Assembly (NCBI RefSeq): GCF_004216565.1
Contig: NZ_SGWV01000008.1
Location: 186,001-250,000 of the forward strand
DNA length: 64,000 bases
Direction of reading: 5' to 3'
Source of the DNA: Sphaerotilus mobilis
GTDB taxonomy: Bacteria > Pseudomonadota > Gammaproteobacteria > Burkholderiales > Burkholderiaceae_C
Numbering within the stretch: the stretch's first letter is position 1; the number at the start of each line of letters is the position of its first letter. Below are positions 47,975 through 57,603 of the stretch, one piece after another. Under the pieces are notes generated by a model, which saw nothing but the letters and a program-made list of their open reading frames with translations, was not told the origin of the DNA and did not search any database. Both the position numbers and the translations under genes were made by a program.

Positions 47975-48778
47975 TCACGCCGCTTGAGGTGCGACGCCTT
48001 CCGGTCTGAACAGGCGGTCGAAGTTCGCGGTGGTCGCTTGTGCCACTTCCTGCACATCCAGACCCTTGACCCGCGCCAGCTCGGCGGCCACGTAGGGCAC
48101 CAGCGCCGGCGTGTTGGTCTTGCCGCGGTAGGGCACGGGCGCCAGGTAGGGGCTGTCGGTCTCGATCAGGCAACGGTCCAGCGGCACGAAGGCGGCGACA
48201 TCGCGCAGGTCCTGAGCCGTCTTGAAGGTCATGATCCCGGAAAACGAGATGTGGAAGCCCATGTCCAGCGCCGCCTCGGCCACCTCGCGGGTCTCGGTGA
48301 AGCAGTGGAAGACGCCGCCGACCTGATCGGCGCCCTCCTCGCGCAGGATCGCCAGCGTGTCGGCCGAGGCGCTGCGGGTGTGGATCACCAGCGGCTTGGC
48401 CAGCTCACGCGCGGCCCGCACATGCACCCGCAGCCGTTCGCGCTGCCAGTGCATGTCGGCATGGCTGCGCTCGCCGATGCGGTAGTAGTCCAGCCCCGTC
48501 TCGCCGACCGCCAGCACACGCGGGCGACGGCCCCAGGCGACCAGCGTGTCGACGTCCGGCTCGGCGATCTCCTCGCCCTCGTTGTCCGGATGTACACCGA
48601 CGGTGGCCCACAGGTTGTCGTGCGCCATCGCCAGCGCGTGCACGGCCTCGAACTCCTCCATCGTGGTGCAGATGCACATCGCCCGCTCGACCTGGGCGGC
48701 CGCCATGGCATCGAGGATCTCGGGCAGGCGCTCGCGCAAGCCGGGGAAGTTCAGGTGGCAGTGTGAGTCGACGAACAT
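47975..48778 (-). CDS. TatD-family metal-dependent hydrolase
   Basis: A 267-residue TIM-barrel hydrolase (YcfH/TatD, DNase-like). It starts MFVDSHCHLNFPGL with the HxH metal pair, then VGVHPDNE, VGETGLDYYRI, VIHTRSASADTL, GVFHCFTET and ETDSPYLAPVPYRGKTNTP, the full metal-ligand set. ATG 48778 sets the normal N-terminus. YcfH-type genes often follow holB in proteobacteria; here pilZ lies between them with a strong terminator. Confidence 0.93.
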   Translation of the reverse strand: MFVDSHCHLNFPGLRERLPEILDAMAAAQVERAMCICTTMEEFEAVHALAMAHDNLWATVGVHPDNEGEEIAEPDVDTLVAWGRRPRVLAVGETGLDYYRIGERSHADMHWQRERLRVHVRAARELAKPLVIHTRSASADTLAILREEGADQVGGVFHCFTETREVAEAALDMGFHISFSGIMTFKTAQDLRDVAAFVPLDRCLIETDSPYLAPVPYRGKTNTPALVPYVAAELARVKGLDVQEVAQATTANFDRLFRPEGVAPQAA

Positions 48779-48789
48779 GGTCGGGGCAT

Positions 48790-48822
48790 CCGGAAAAGAA
48801 AACCGCCGGCACGGAGCCGGCG
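48790..48822 (-). terminator. Terminator after pilZ
   Basis: A 7-bp GC stem (CGCCGGC/GCCGGCG, loop of 5) followed on the minus strand by GGTTTTCTTTTCC. A typical rho-independent signal that ends the mltG-tmk-holB-pilZ transcript before tatD. Confidence 0.8.
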
Positions 48823-48845
48823 TTTCGGGGCAGCGAGGACAGGCC

Positions 48846-49232
48846 TCAGATGGTTTGGGTCGGCTTGGACGACTGGATCGCCGTGCCCAGCGTTTCCTCG
48901 ATCCGCACCCGCAGCGCGCGGGTCTTCTCGTCCTGCGGGAAACGCACGCCAACGCCCTGGGTGCGGCCGCCAGACGCGTTGGCCGGCGTGATCCAGGCGA
49001 CCTTGCCGGCGACCGGGTAGCGCTGCGGATCTTCCGGGAGCGTCAGCAGCAGGTAGACGTCCTCGCCGAGCTTGTACTCGCGGGTGGTTGGCACGAACAA
49101 GCCGCCTTCCGAAAACAGCGGGATGTAGGCCGCGTACAGCGCGCCCTTCTCGCGAAACACCAGCTGGATCACGCTGGGCCGGTTGGCCGGTTGGGCCGAG
49201 GCAAGGGCGGGACGCAGGGCGGGTTCGTTCAT
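48846..49232 (-). CDS. pilZ: PilZ-domain protein (type IV pilus type)
   Basis: A 128-residue single-domain PilZ. Reading shows VIQLVFREKGALYAAYIPLFSEGGLFVPT, LGEDVYLLLTLPEDPQRYPVAGKVAWITP and GVGVRFPQDE, characteristic of the type IV pilus PilZ that lacks the RxxxR c-di-GMP motif. Overlaps the holB stop by 4 bases, a conserved holB-pilZ linkage. It is needed for pilus assembly in relatives, through PilB. Confidence 0.93.
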   Translation of the reverse strand: MNEPALRPALASAQPANRPSVIQLVFREKGALYAAYIPLFSEGGLFVPTTREYKLGEDVYLLLTLPEDPQRYPVAGKVAWITPANASGGRTQGVGVRFPQDEKTRALRVRIEETLGTAIQSSKPTQTI

Positions 49233-50383
49233 GGCCGTGAGTGTATCGGCCCACCCGGCGGGCGCTGGCGTGCGGATGCCGCGCCAACACCGCCGTTCAT
49301 CGGCGTGATCGTGCTGGCGTCGCGCGCCTGCGCCAGCAGCGCTTCCACGGCGAGGCCGGCGTTGTAGGGGTGATCGGCGTGGCGGGCCTGGCGCCGCAGG
49401 TCGGCCGCCCAGGCCGTCAGCCGCGCGACCTCACCCGCCGCCAGCCGGGCACCGGCAAAGTAGCGCGGCGTGGCGCCCACGCTGACCAGCAGGCGGTCGT
49501 GGCAGAGCTTCTGCAGCGTCTCGACCAGCACCGGCAAGGCCCAGCCGCTGAAGGCCGTGACATCGCCAGCCGCGACACGTTCGGGCAAGGCCAGCCAGCT
49601 GGCGGCGTTCAGCCCGGCCTGGTGCATCGCCAGCGCGACCAGCGGTTGTTCGCCGCTGGCCGCGAGCATCACCGCTGGCTGGTCGACGCCCTGTTCAGCC
49701 AGCCACGCCGTGGCCGGCCCCACCTCGGGCGGCGGCAGCGGCACGACCTGGCAGCGGCTGCGGATGGTCGGCAGCAGGCTTTGCGGCTCGGCCGTGGACA
49801 GCACGAAGCGCAAGGTGCCGGGCGGCTCTTCCAGCGTCTTCAGGATGGCGTTGGCCGAGATGGTGTTGAGCGCCTCGGCCGGGTGCAGCACCAGCACCTT
49901 GGTGCGGGCGCGGCCGGCGGTCAGCTCGGAAAAGCCGATCGCCGCCCGGATCTGGTCGACCTTGATCTCCTGGCTGGGCTTGGCCTTCTTGCTCTTGCCG
50001 TCGCCGTCGCCTTCGCCGGCCTCGTCCGCATCCAGGCCGACCTCGCCGCGCAAGGCCTCGGGCACGATCAGGCGCAGGTCCGGGTGGCTGCGTTCGTCGA
50101 CCAGGTGGCAACTGCCGCAGTGGCCGCAGGCCAGTTGCTGCGGACGATCGGCCAGTGCCGTCTCGCACAGCCAGGACTTGGCCAGTGCCAGCGCAAAGGC
50201 CAGCTGGCCGACGCCGCTCGGGCCGCTGACCAGCAGCGCATGCGAACGCTGGCTGGCCAGCGTGCGGGCCAGCGTGTCACGCAGCCAAGGCAGGCGCGCG
50301 GCGTCGAGGTCCAGGCGCGGACCGGCGTCGGCCTTCTCAGGCTTGTCGGCCTTGTCAGCCTTGGGCACCGTGCGGGTCACCAT
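49229..50383 (-). CDS. holB: DNA polymerase III subunit delta'
   Basis: A clamp-loader subunit of 384 residues. [21 protein letters not shown] is the degenerate P-loop; [19 protein letters not shown] the zinc module; [48 protein letters not shown] is the family core, with TIRSRCQ after it. A Lys/Asp/Glu-rich insert (about 120-140) is unusual but harmless in appearance. ATG 50383 overlaps the tmk stop. The C-terminal tail ([15 protein letters not shown]) extends past usual homology. Confidence 0.92.
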   Translation of the reverse strand: MVTRTVPKADKADKPEKADAGPRLDLDAARLPWLRDTLARTLASQRSHALLVSGPSGVGQLAFALALAKSWLCETALADRPQQLACGHCGSCHLVDERSHPDLRLIVPEALRGEVGLDADEAGEGDGDGKSKKAKPSQEIKVDQIRAAIGFSELTAGRARTKVLVLHPAEALNTISANAILKTLEEPPGTLRFVLSTAEPQSLLPTIRSRCQVVPLPPPEVGPATAWLAEQGVDQPAVMLAASGEQPLVALAMHQAGLNAASWLALPERVAAGDVTAFSGWALPVLVETLQKLCHDRLLVSVGATPRYFAGARLAAGEVARLTAWAADLRRQARHADHPYNAGLAVEALLAQARDASTITPMNGGVGAASARQRPPGGPIHSRP

Positions 50384-51018
50384 CCCAACGACTCCAGCAC
50401 CGCCTGCCAAGCGTGCGCAACCTGCTCGGGCGTGCCGCTGGCGTCGAGCCGGCGCACCCGTTGCGGATCGGCGCGCTCACGGCGGGCGTAGCCGGCGCGC
50501 ACGGCGTCGAAGAAATCGAGTTCCTCGCGCTCGAAACGATCGGGCGCACGGGCCGCGCCACGACGTTGCGCCGCCACCTCGGCCGGCAGGTCGAACCACA
50601 AGGTCAGGTCGGGTTGCAGGCCTTGCTGGACCCAGGCTTCAAGCTGCGTCAGCACCGCCAGGTCGAAGCCACGACCGCCACCCTGGTAGGCGAAGGTCGC
50701 GTCGGTGTAGCGGTCGCACAGCACCACCGCGCCACGGGCCAGCGCCGGGCGGATCACCCGCTCGGTGTGGTCACGCCGGGCGGCGAAGACCAGCAGGGCC
50801 TCGGTCAGCGGGTCCATGGCCTCGTTCAGGACCAGGTCGCGCAGCATCTCCGCCAGCGGCGTGCCGCCGGGCTCGCGGCTGCGCACGACCTCCAGGCCGC
50901 GCGCGCGCCAGCGCTGGGCGATCGCCTCGACGTGGCTGGTCTTGCCGGCACCGTCGATGCCTTCGATGGTGATGAAGCGGCCGGCCGGCGCGGGCGAGTG
51001 GGTGCGGGGTTCGGTCAA
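50377..51018 (-). CDS. tmk: Thymidylate kinase (TTG start)
   Basis: A 213-residue dTMP kinase. P-loop [39 protein letters not shown], the [18 protein letters not shown] lid/base region and LWFDLP are diagnostic. No ATG or GTG occurs between the previous gene and the P-loop, so the first plausible start is TTG at 51018, giving [13 protein letters not shown] before the P-loop. Between mltG and holB, as is usual. Confidence 0.93.
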   Translation of the reverse strand: MTEPRTHSPAPAGRFITIEGIDGAGKTSHVEAIAQRWRARGLEVVRSREPGGTPLAEMLRDLVLNEAMDPLTEALLVFAARRDHTERVIRPALARGAVVLCDRYTDATFAYQGGGRGFDLAVLTQLEAWVQQGLQPDLTLWFDLPAEVAAQRRGAARAPDRFEREELDFFDAVRAGYARRERADPQRVRRLDASGTPEQVAHAWQAVLESLGW

Positions 51019-51034
51019 GGGCGGTGGACTCGGG

Positions 51035-52099
51035 TCAGGGCTTGCCAGCGCGACGCTGGTAGCGGTCGACGGCACGGTTGTGGTCGGCGAGGTTGCTGCT
51101 GAACTCGCTGCTGCCGTCGCCGCGGGCAACGAAATAGAGCGCGTTCGTCGTCCCCGGACGGGTCGCGGCCAGCAGGGCGTCGCGTCCCGGCATCGAGATC
51201 GGCGTGGGCGGCAGGCCGCCACGGGTGTAGGTGTTGTACGGCGTGTCGGTTTCGAGGTCGCGGCGGCGCAGGTTGCCATCAAAGGCCGCGCCCAGGCCGT
51301 AGATCACCGTCGGATCGGTCTGCAGCGGCATGCCGATGCGCAGCCGGTTGATGAAGACCCCGGCGATCTGCGGCCGGTCGGATGCGCGGCCGGTCTCCTT
51401 CTCGACGATGGAGGCCAGCGTCAGCGCCTCGTCGGCCGACTTCAGCGGCAGGCCATCGAGGCGACCTTGCCAGGCGTTGTCCAGGTGGCGCTGCATCGCG
51501 TGCAGGGCCCGACGCAGCACGGCCAGATCGCTGCTGCCCTTGGAGAAGGCATAGGTGTCGGGGTAGAAGCGGCCCTCGGGCGGCAGGCCGGGCGCGCCGA
51601 TCGCGGCCATCAGCGCGGCATCGTCCAGCGTGGCGGCCTCGTGTTTCAGGTCGGGGTGACGCGCCAGCTCGGCGCGCCACTGGCGGAAGGTCCAACCCTC
51701 GATCAGCCGGATGCGCGCCAGCGTCACGTCGCCATCGACCAGCTTGCGCAGCAGGTCGACCGGGCGGGTGCCCGCGCCGAACTCGTAGCTGCCGGCCTTG
51801 ATCGCGCGCGCTTGGCCGGACCAGCGAAAGTATTCATAGAGCCAGCGCGGTTCGGTCAACACACCGGCATCGACCAGGCGGTGGGCGATGTCGCGCGGGC
51901 TGTCGCCAGGCTCGACCGTCATCTCGATGCTGGGCTGCGCCAGGCTCAGCGGCCGATGGAGCCAGTGCCCGACGGCGCCGGCCATCGCGCCGACCAGCAG
52001 CACGAGGGCCAGCAAGACCCACGGCCAGCGGCGCACACGGCGGGCCGGGCTGCGACGACGGCTCGGGCCCGGCTTGGGCTTCTGCACGCGACGGCTCAT
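51035..52099 (-). CDS. mltG: Endolytic murein transglycosylase MltG
   Basis: A 354-residue inner-membrane enzyme that ends glycan-chain growth. A basic N-terminus, one membrane helix ([21 protein letters not shown]), a LysM-like middle and the YceG catalytic block with [43 protein letters not shown], including the catalytic Glu of EKET, then [17 protein letters not shown] 52099 begins the basic leader; the larger upstream frame runs antisense to ygfZ. Confidence 0.95.
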   Translation of the reverse strand: MSRRVQKPKPGPSRRRSPARRVRRWPWVLLALVLLVGAMAGAVGHWLHRPLSLAQPSIEMTVEPGDSPRDIAHRLVDAGVLTEPRWLYEYFRWSGQARAIKAGSYEFGAGTRPVDLLRKLVDGDVTLARIRLIEGWTFRQWRAELARHPDLKHEAATLDDAALMAAIGAPGLPPEGRFYPDTYAFSKGSSDLAVLRRALHAMQRHLDNAWQGRLDGLPLKSADEALTLASIVEKETGRASDRPQIAGVFINRLRIGMPLQTDPTVIYGLGAAFDGNLRRRDLETDTPYNTYTRGGLPPTPISMPGRDALLAATRPGTTNALYFVARGDGSSEFSSNLADHNRAVDRYQRRAGKP

Positions 52100-52204
52100 G
52101 GCGCAAGCCCCGCAGTGGCGCAGGTGCAAGGGCGGTGGCAGGACGTTCGGGACATGGCGGCTGATGATAATGAGCGCCCTTTCCCGGACCCTCCCACCGC
52201 CACG

Positions 52205-53215
52205 ATGAACGACGTCCCGAAGGCCCTGCCGCAAGACCCATCCCGTCACGACCACGCCCTCGGCGGCGTCTGCCGCTTGCCCTTCTGGGGCGTGATGCAG
52301 GCCAGCGGCGCCGATGCGGCGAGCTTCCTGCACGGCCAACTGAGCAACGACGTCAATCGGCTCGATGCCCGTCAGGCCCGTCTGGCCGGCTACTGCAACG
52401 CGCAGGGCCGCATGCTGGCCAGCCTGATCGTCGCGCGCCGCGATGCCGACACGATCTGGCTGCTCTGTGCCGCCGACCTGCTGCCGGCCACGCTCAAGCG
52501 TCTGTCGATGTTCGTGTTGCGGGCCAAGGCCAAGCTGAGCGACGTCAGCGGTGGCCTGGTCGTTGTGGGGTTGGCCGGCGAGGCGGCGCAGACGCACCTC
52601 GGTCGCGCGCTGGGTCATGCGCCCGCTGCCGAGGCCTGGAGCCGTCACGACCTGGACAGCGGCCTGGTCGTGCGCCTGCCCGACGCGGGCCTGCCGCGCT
52701 GGCTGTGGGTTGGACCGGCCGACGCGGCCGCAGCCTTGGAGGGCGCCCTGCCCGCCCTGTCGACCACCACCTGGGAACGGCTGGACATCCGTGCCGGCGT
52801 CGCGCCGGTGCAAGCCGCCACCAGCGGGCTGTTCGTGCCGCAGATGCTGAACTACGAACTGGTCGGCGGCGTCGACTTCAAGAAGGGCTGCTATCCGGGC
52901 CAGGAGATCGTCGCCCGCAGCCAGTACCTCGGCAAGCTCAAGCGCCGCGCCTTCTTGCTGGCCGGCGCTACCCAGCCCAAGCCGGGCCAGGAGATCTACT
53001 GGAGCGAGGACCCGGAGCAGCCCGCCGGCCAGGTCGCCGCCTCGGCGCCGGTTGGCGCGGATGGCGACGCGGCGCTGGCGCTGGCCGAGCTGAAGATCGG
53101 CGCGGTCGGCACGGGCACGCTGCACCTCGGCTCGGCCCAAGGGCCGACCCTGACGCTGCTGGCCCTGCCCTATGCCGTGCCGCAGTTGGCAGGTGACGCC
53201 ACCCCGACCGCCTGA
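52205..53215 (+). CDS. ygfZ: Folate-binding Fe-S cluster assembly protein YgfZ
   Basis: A 336-residue aminomethyltransferase-like (GcvT-fold) protein supporting repair or biogenesis of Fe-S enzymes such as MiaB. The signature KGCYPGQEIVARSQYLGKLKRR (residues about 230-250) and the N-terminal FLHGQLSNDVNRL are clear. Divergent from mltG. ATG 52205 is preceded by the sequence CCGCCACG, a weak ribosome site. Confidence 0.94.
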   Translation: MNDVPKALPQDPSRHDHALGGVCRLPFWGVMQASGADAASFLHGQLSNDVNRLDARQARLAGYCNAQGRMLASLIVARRDADTIWLLCAADLLPATLKRLSMFVLRAKAKLSDVSGGLVVVGLAGEAAQTHLGRALGHAPAAEAWSRHDLDSGLVVRLPDAGLPRWLWVGPADAAAALEGALPALSTTTWERLDIRAGVAPVQAATSGLFVPQMLNYELVGGVDFKKGCYPGQEIVARSQYLGKLKRRAFLLAGATQPKPGQEIYWSEDPEQPAGQVAASAPVGADGDAALALAELKIGAVGTGTLHLGSAQGPTLTLLALPYAVPQLAGDATPTA

Positions 53216-53255
53216 GCGACATCCCGGCGCCCGCTGCGGGTCACACAATGGGCCG

Positions 53256-53591
53256 GTGACGTCCGACGTCCGGGAGAAGTTGTTGGAGCTGTACGTGTAC
53301 TACGGTGTCGACCCGAGCCAGGTCGACCCCGCCCGCACCGCCCTGCTGGCGGCCCAGGCCGCGCTGTGCCGCGACTGGCCCGGCCTGCAGGCCCGCCTGC
53401 TGCAACGCGCCGATGCCGCCCGCCCCGGCCAGCCGCTGACGTGGATGGAGATCTACCGCCACCCTGACGGCTTGTCGCACGACCGCTTGGCGGCCTTGCG
53501 CGAGGGCTTGGCCGCGCTGCCGCCAGGCCGCCTCTCCGATCGGCATGAAGAACGCTTCATGCCCTTCCCCAATCCAGCCACCGGAGCCTGA
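53256..53591 (+). CDS. DUF4936-family small protein
   Basis: 111 residues starting at GTG 53256. The N-terminus ELYVYYGVDPSQVDPARTALLAAQAAL and central ARLLQRADAARPGQPLTWMEIYRHP match the compact alpha/beta family found beside ygfZ and NRDE genes in Burkholderiales. The function is unknown. The tail RFMPFPNP is also typical. It is 40 bases downstream of ygfZ and 6 bases upstream of the NRDE gene. Confidence 0.82.
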   Translation: MTSDVREKLLELYVYYGVDPSQVDPARTALLAAQAALCRDWPGLQARLLQRADAARPGQPLTWMEIYRHPDGLSHDRLAALREGLAALPPGRLSDRHEERFMPFPNPATGA

Positions 53592-53597
53592 ACGCCC

Positions 53598-54536
53598 ATG
53601 TGCCTGGTGGCCTGGTCGATCGAGCAGCACGCGCGCTTCCCGCTGGTGTTGGCCTCCAACCGTGACGAGTTCCATGACCGTCCGACCGCCGGCCTGGGCT
53701 GGTGGCCGGCCCGGCCCGATGGTCGCCAGATCCTGGCCGGGCGTGACCTGCAGGCCGGTGGCACCTGGTTCGGTCTGGGCAGCCGGGGCCGTCTGGCCTT
53801 GCTGACCAACATCCGGGCGCCGCAACGCCAGCGCGACGATGCCCCGACCCGCGGGGTCATCGTCCCGGATTGGCTGGACAGCCCGCTCGCGCCCGAGGAG
53901 CTCTGGGTGCGCACGGCGATGGCCGGTCACAACGGCTTCAACCTCGTCAACATCGACCTGGTCGAAGGGCGCAGCCACTGGATGAGCAGCGACCGGCCGA
54001 GCCCGCAACGCCTGGAAGCGGGTCTCTACGGCCTGTCCAACGGCGCGCTGGACGAGCCCTGGCCCAAGGTCGTCGCCTTGAAGGATGCGTTGGCGTCGAT
54101 CACGCAGGACACCCTGGCGCGCCACGCGCCGCGCGATCACCTGGTCGAGCAGTTGCTGCGCGCCCTGCAGCAGCGTGAGCGCGCGGCCGATGCCGCCTTG
54201 CCGGCCACCGGCGTGCCGCTGGAGATCGAACGCGCCTTGTCCGCCATTTGCATCGACATGCCCGAGCGCGGCTATGGCACACGCAGCTCGACCGTGCTGG
54301 TGGTCGAACGGGTGATCGGCGGTGGCGCGCCGCGTTACGAGACCACGCTGGTCGAGCGCAGCGTCGCCAGCGCCGGCCACCCGCCCGTTCGACGCCGCGT
54401 GACCCTACCGCACTGGCCGCCCCTGGCCGTGAGCGAGCCGCTGCTGGTGCCGCTGGGCGACGACCGGGGCCATGCGCCGGCCTCGGTGTCGCCGGCTGAC
54501 CGGCACCCGATCGAGCTGCAGGTCGAAAACCCCTGA
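53598..54536 (+). CDS. NRDE-family protein (TANGO2 homolog)
   Basis: 312 residues. Begins MCLVAWSIEQHARFPLVLASNRDEFHDRPT, with an N-terminal Cys2 and the NRDE signature, then GRDLQAGGTWFGLGSRGRLALLTNIR and LYGLSNGALDEPWPKV. The family is eukaryote-to-bacteria conserved and implicated in haem or acyl-lipid handling; the bacterial role is unclear. A likely operon with DUF4936 and ygfZ. Confidence 0.9.
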   Translation: MCLVAWSIEQHARFPLVLASNRDEFHDRPTAGLGWWPARPDGRQILAGRDLQAGGTWFGLGSRGRLALLTNIRAPQRQRDDAPTRGVIVPDWLDSPLAPEELWVRTAMAGHNGFNLVNIDLVEGRSHWMSSDRPSPQRLEAGLYGLSNGALDEPWPKVVALKDALASITQDTLARHAPRDHLVEQLLRALQQRERAADAALPATGVPLEIERALSAICIDMPERGYGTRSSTVLVVERVIGGGAPRYETTLVERSVASAGHPPVRRRVTLPHWPPLAVSEPLLVPLGDDRGHAPASVSPADRHPIELQVENP

Positions 54537-54557
54537 GCGGGCGCTTGCACGCTGCGG

Positions 54558-55442
54558 TCAAAGCGCTTTGACCATCTCCAGGTGCTCGATGCCGGCTTCG
54601 ACGAAGCGTTCGCCCTGGGGCTGGAAGCCCGCGCGCAGGTAGAAGCCGATGGCGCTGGCCTGGGCGTGCAGCAGGGCCTCACGGCAACCGGCGGCGCGGG
54701 CCGAGGCCAGCAGCGCGTCGAGCACCTGACGTCCCACCGCACTGCCGCGCATCGACGCGCGCACGGCCATGCGGCCGATGCGCGCGACGCGGCCGTCGTC
54801 CTGCGGCACCCAGCGGCCGGTGGCCAGGGCCAGACCCAGCCGGTTGCGGGCCAGCGCATGGGTGACGATGTGGAGGTCGGCTGCGTCGTGTTCCAGATCC
54901 GCCGGCACCTTCTGTTCGTCGACAAAGACCTCGCGCCGGATCGCATGGGCATCGGCGCCGAGCGTGGCCCAGTCGCCGATGGCCACCTGCAGCATCGGCT
55001 CGCCGGCTTCGTAGCCCAGGAAAACGGCGCGCAAGGCCTCGGGCACCGGTAGGGGCTGGTGCGTCTTCGCGTCGGCATGCACGTAGACCAGCTCGCCGTC
55101 GACCAGCCGCTGCACACCGCGGAAGACCGCGCAGCCCAGCACCATCGAGGTCCGACCGATGCGCAGGCAGCGCACGCCGATCTCCAGCTGGTCGTCGTAG
55201 CGGGCGCTGGCGTGGTATTCGAGTTCAGCCTTGCGCACGAACAGGTCGCCGCCCAGCGCCGCCATCGTCGCGCCGTACGGCAAGGCGAGCGCGCGCCAGT
55301 GCTCGGCCACCGCCGTGTCGAAATACATCAGGTAATGGCCGTTGAAGACGATCTGCTGCAGGTCGACCTCGGCCCAGCGCACACGCAGGCGGTGCAGCTG
55401 GCGGAAGTGGTGGCGTTCCAGGCGGGGCGTTGGGGTGCTCAT
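54558..55442 (-). CDS. Fusion: YbgC/FadM-type hotdog thioesterase + GNAT acetyltransferase
   Basis: 294 residues in two domains. Residues 1-145 are a 4-hydroxybenzoyl-CoA-thioesterase-like hotdog (RVRWAEVDLQQIVFNGHYLMYFD with the catalytic Asp, HASARYDDQLEIGVRCLRIG). Residues 150-294 are a GNAT domain (ADAHAIRREVFVDEQKVPADLEHDAAD, VRASMRGSAVGRQVLDALL acetyl-CoA loop, GFYLRAGFQPQGE), like ElaA/YjdJ. Both parts look complete. Acyl-CoA substrates for both suggest linked acyl-CoA chemistry, but the substrate is not readable. Confidence 0.87.
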   Translation of the reverse strand: MSTPTPRLERHHFRQLHRLRVRWAEVDLQQIVFNGHYLMYFDTAVAEHWRALALPYGATMAALGGDLFVRKAELEYHASARYDDQLEIGVRCLRIGRTSMVLGCAVFRGVQRLVDGELVYVHADAKTHQPLPVPEALRAVFLGYEAGEPMLQVAIGDWATLGADAHAIRREVFVDEQKVPADLEHDAADLHIVTHALARNRLGLALATGRWVPQDDGRVARIGRMAVRASMRGSAVGRQVLDALLASARAAGCREALLHAQASAIGFYLRAGFQPQGERFVEAGIEHLEMVKAL

Positions 55443-55458
55443 GGGGGTCGGATGCGGC

Positions 55459-56436
55459 TCAGGACAGGTCGGGCTCGGGCAGGTCGAACGCGCTGCGCAG
55501 TGCCTCGGCGATCGAGGCCTGGGCCTGCAGCGCTTCGGGGATGGCGCGGCCCATTTTGATGAAGTCGTGCGTCACGCCGCGCCAGAGTTCGAGCTGCACC
55601 GGCACGCCGGCCATGCGCAGCCGGTCGGCGTAGGCCACACCCTCGTCGACCAGCGGATCACATTCGGCCAGGCCGATCCAGGCCGGCGCCAGCGCGTCAT
55701 GGTCGGGCGCCAGCAGCGGCGCAAAGCGCCAGTCGCTGCGCTGGGCGTGGTCGATGTAGTGGTCGAAGAACCAGGCGATGCTGTCGCGTTCGAGCAGGTA
55801 GCCCTGGGCATACAGCGCATGCGACTCGGTGTCGGCATGGGCACCGACGCCAGGCGTGATCAGCACCTGCAAGGCCAGCGGCAGGCCGTGGTCGCGCGCC
55901 ATCAGGGCCAGCACCGCCGCCAAGGTGCCGCCCGCGCTGTCGCCGCCGACCGCGAGGCGCCGGCCGTCCAGGCCGAGCGCAGCAGCGTGTGCCACCAGCC
56001 AGCCCAGGCCGGCCCAGGCGTCGTCGACGGCGATCGGGAAGCGGTGTTCGGGCGCCAGCCGGTAGTCCAGCGACAGCACCGCCGCGCCGCTGCGGCGGGC
56101 CAGCTGTCGGCACAGGCTGTCATGGGTGTCCAGCCCGCCGATCGTGAAGCCACCGCCATGCAGGTAGAGCAGCACCGGCAGCGGATCGCCCTCGCCGGCC
56201 CGACGTGGCGCGTAAAGCCGCGCCGGACGGACCACGCCAGGCGCCAGCGTCAGCGACAGCGTCTCGACGCGGGCCAGCGGCGCGCGCGGCGGGTCGAGCA
56301 TTTCGGCGCCAAGGTGGTAGAGCTCGCGGGCCTGCTCCGGAGGCAACTGGTGCAGCGCCGGCCGGCCGGCCTTGCGGATGCGCTGCAGCAACGACTGCAT
56401 CGCCGGGGTCAGGGCGGCGGGCTTGCGGTGGGACAT
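55459..56436 (-). CDS. Alpha/beta hydrolase, hormone-sensitive lipase family
   Basis: A 325-residue esterase. The HSL motif LYLHGGGFTIGG, nucleophile GGDSAGGTLAAV, Asp in AECDPLVDEG and His in GVTHDFIKMG give a complete type IV carboxylesterase set. ATG 56436 removes a 179-codon shadow. It lies 16 bases downstream of the fusion gene's start side on the same strand and is likely co-transcribed with it and with the patatin gene. Confidence 0.9.
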   Translation of the reverse strand: MSHRKPAALTPAMQSLLQRIRKAGRPALHQLPPEQARELYHLGAEMLDPPRAPLARVETLSLTLAPGVVRPARLYAPRRAGEGDPLPVLLYLHGGGFTIGGLDTHDSLCRQLARRSGAAVLSLDYRLAPEHRFPIAVDDAWAGLGWLVAHAAALGLDGRRLAVGGDSAGGTLAAVLALMARDHGLPLALQVLITPGVGAHADTESHALYAQGYLLERDSIAWFFDHYIDHAQRSDWRFAPLLAPDHDALAPAWIGLAECDPLVDEGVAYADRLRMAGVPVQLELWRGVTHDFIKMGRAIPEALQAQASIAEALRSAFDLPEPDLS

Positions 56437-56482
56437 CGAGGTGTTGGCAAGGTTGTTCGACAGGTATGAGGGGCCAGCGGGA

Positions 56483-57592
56483 TCAGGCCGGTGCGCCCAG
56501 GGGCCTGACCTCGTCGACCGGCGTGCCACGGGCCAACCAGTCGTCAAACTCGTCGGCCAGCTGACGGCTGCGTGTGACGGCCACGCGCCAGTCGCGCTGG
56601 CGCTGCTCGACCGGCAGGCCCTGGAAGTCCTTGCGGTCGGGCAACTTGGCGTTGGGCAAGGTGGCGATCCAGTCGTGGCGCGGGCACAGCAGCAGCACGT
56701 TGTCCAGCCAGGGCGTCGGGCGGTGGCGCGCGCGCAAGGCCTTGTCCAGCCAGCCAGGGACCAGGCTGGACTGGAAATGTGGCACCAGCACGATGGCTGG
56801 CGTGCCGTCACCTTGCCAATGCGACCAGGGCCAGTGCAGGTGGTAATCGGTGATGCCGCCATCCCAGTAGGCGCCACGCGGCGCGCCGGGCAGGTCATGC
56901 ACGGCATCGAGCCAGAAGGGAATCGAGCCGGACGCCAGCACGCTGCCCAGCAGGTTGTCGGTCGCCAGATCAACCCGCCGGGTGGGCAGATCCGTCAAGG
57001 GGATGGGCAAGGCCTCGCGCCGGTCGCTGAACAGCACCCGCTCCAGCCACAGGCCCAGCCCGCGCCGGTGCGCCAGGTTGCTCAGGAAGGCTGCGCCATA
57101 GCCCAGGCCGGTCCAGAAACGCCTTTCACGCCGCAGCAGGTGGCGACCCCGGCTGGTGACCACATGCAGGCGACGGCGCGGGTGGCTCAGCAGCTGAGCT
57201 TGCCGGCCGCCGAGCTGGTCGTGCAGCAGACCGGCATAGCTGGCGCTGACGTGGTGGGCGCGCAGCGTCTGGCCGGCAGGCGGGTCGTAGCGGCAGGCGA
57301 TGTAGCGCTCGGCCATCTCGGCCATGGCAGCGTCCGAGCCAGCGCCAGATCCGCCGTCGGGCAGGCAGGCGGCCGCCATGCGCCAGGCGCCGATGCTGGC
57401 CCCGGCCAGATGCAGGGTCGGTCCAGGACCCGTCAGCCAGTGGCCGAACAGGTGCCGGTCCAGGCCGTTGAGGATCAGGCCCTTGGGTCCGCCGGCAGCG
57501 GCCACGATGGCCCGCACGTGGCTCGGCTGCAGGCCATGGCGGCGCAGATGGTCCAGGGCACGCGGACCGGCGTGCAGGCTGAGGGCTCGCAT
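56483..57592 (-). CDS. Patatin-like phospholipase
   Basis: 369 residues. The anion hole AAGGPKGL (DGGG-type variant), nucleophile elbow GASIGAWR, and a catalytic Asp in the WDGGITDYHLH segment (DGG) fit patatins. Additional HWPW and lipophilic stretches occur in the C-terminal half. Expected to release fatty acids from membrane or storage lipids. Upstream of the HSL-family gene on the same strand. Confidence 0.85.
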   Translation of the reverse strand: MRALSLHAGPRALDHLRRHGLQPSHVRAIVAAAGGPKGLILNGLDRHLFGHWLTGPGPTLHLAGASIGAWRMAAACLPDGGSGAGSDAAMAEMAERYIACRYDPPAGQTLRAHHVSASYAGLLHDQLGGRQAQLLSHPRRRLHVVTSRGRHLLRRERRFWTGLGYGAAFLSNLAHRRGLGLWLERVLFSDRREALPIPLTDLPTRRVDLATDNLLGSVLASGSIPFWLDAVHDLPGAPRGAYWDGGITDYHLHWPWSHWQGDGTPAIVLVPHFQSSLVPGWLDKALRARHRPTPWLDNVLLLCPRHDWIATLPNAKLPDRKDFQGLPVEQRQRDWRVAVTRSRQLADEFDDWLARGTPVDEVRPLGAPA

Positions 57593-57603
57593 GGCCGGGG
57601 ATG

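Noticed and set aside
50765..52204. N-terminal 480-codon extension of the ygfZ frame
   Set aside because: It runs antisense through tmk and mltG; YgfZ similarity starts at the ATG at 52205.
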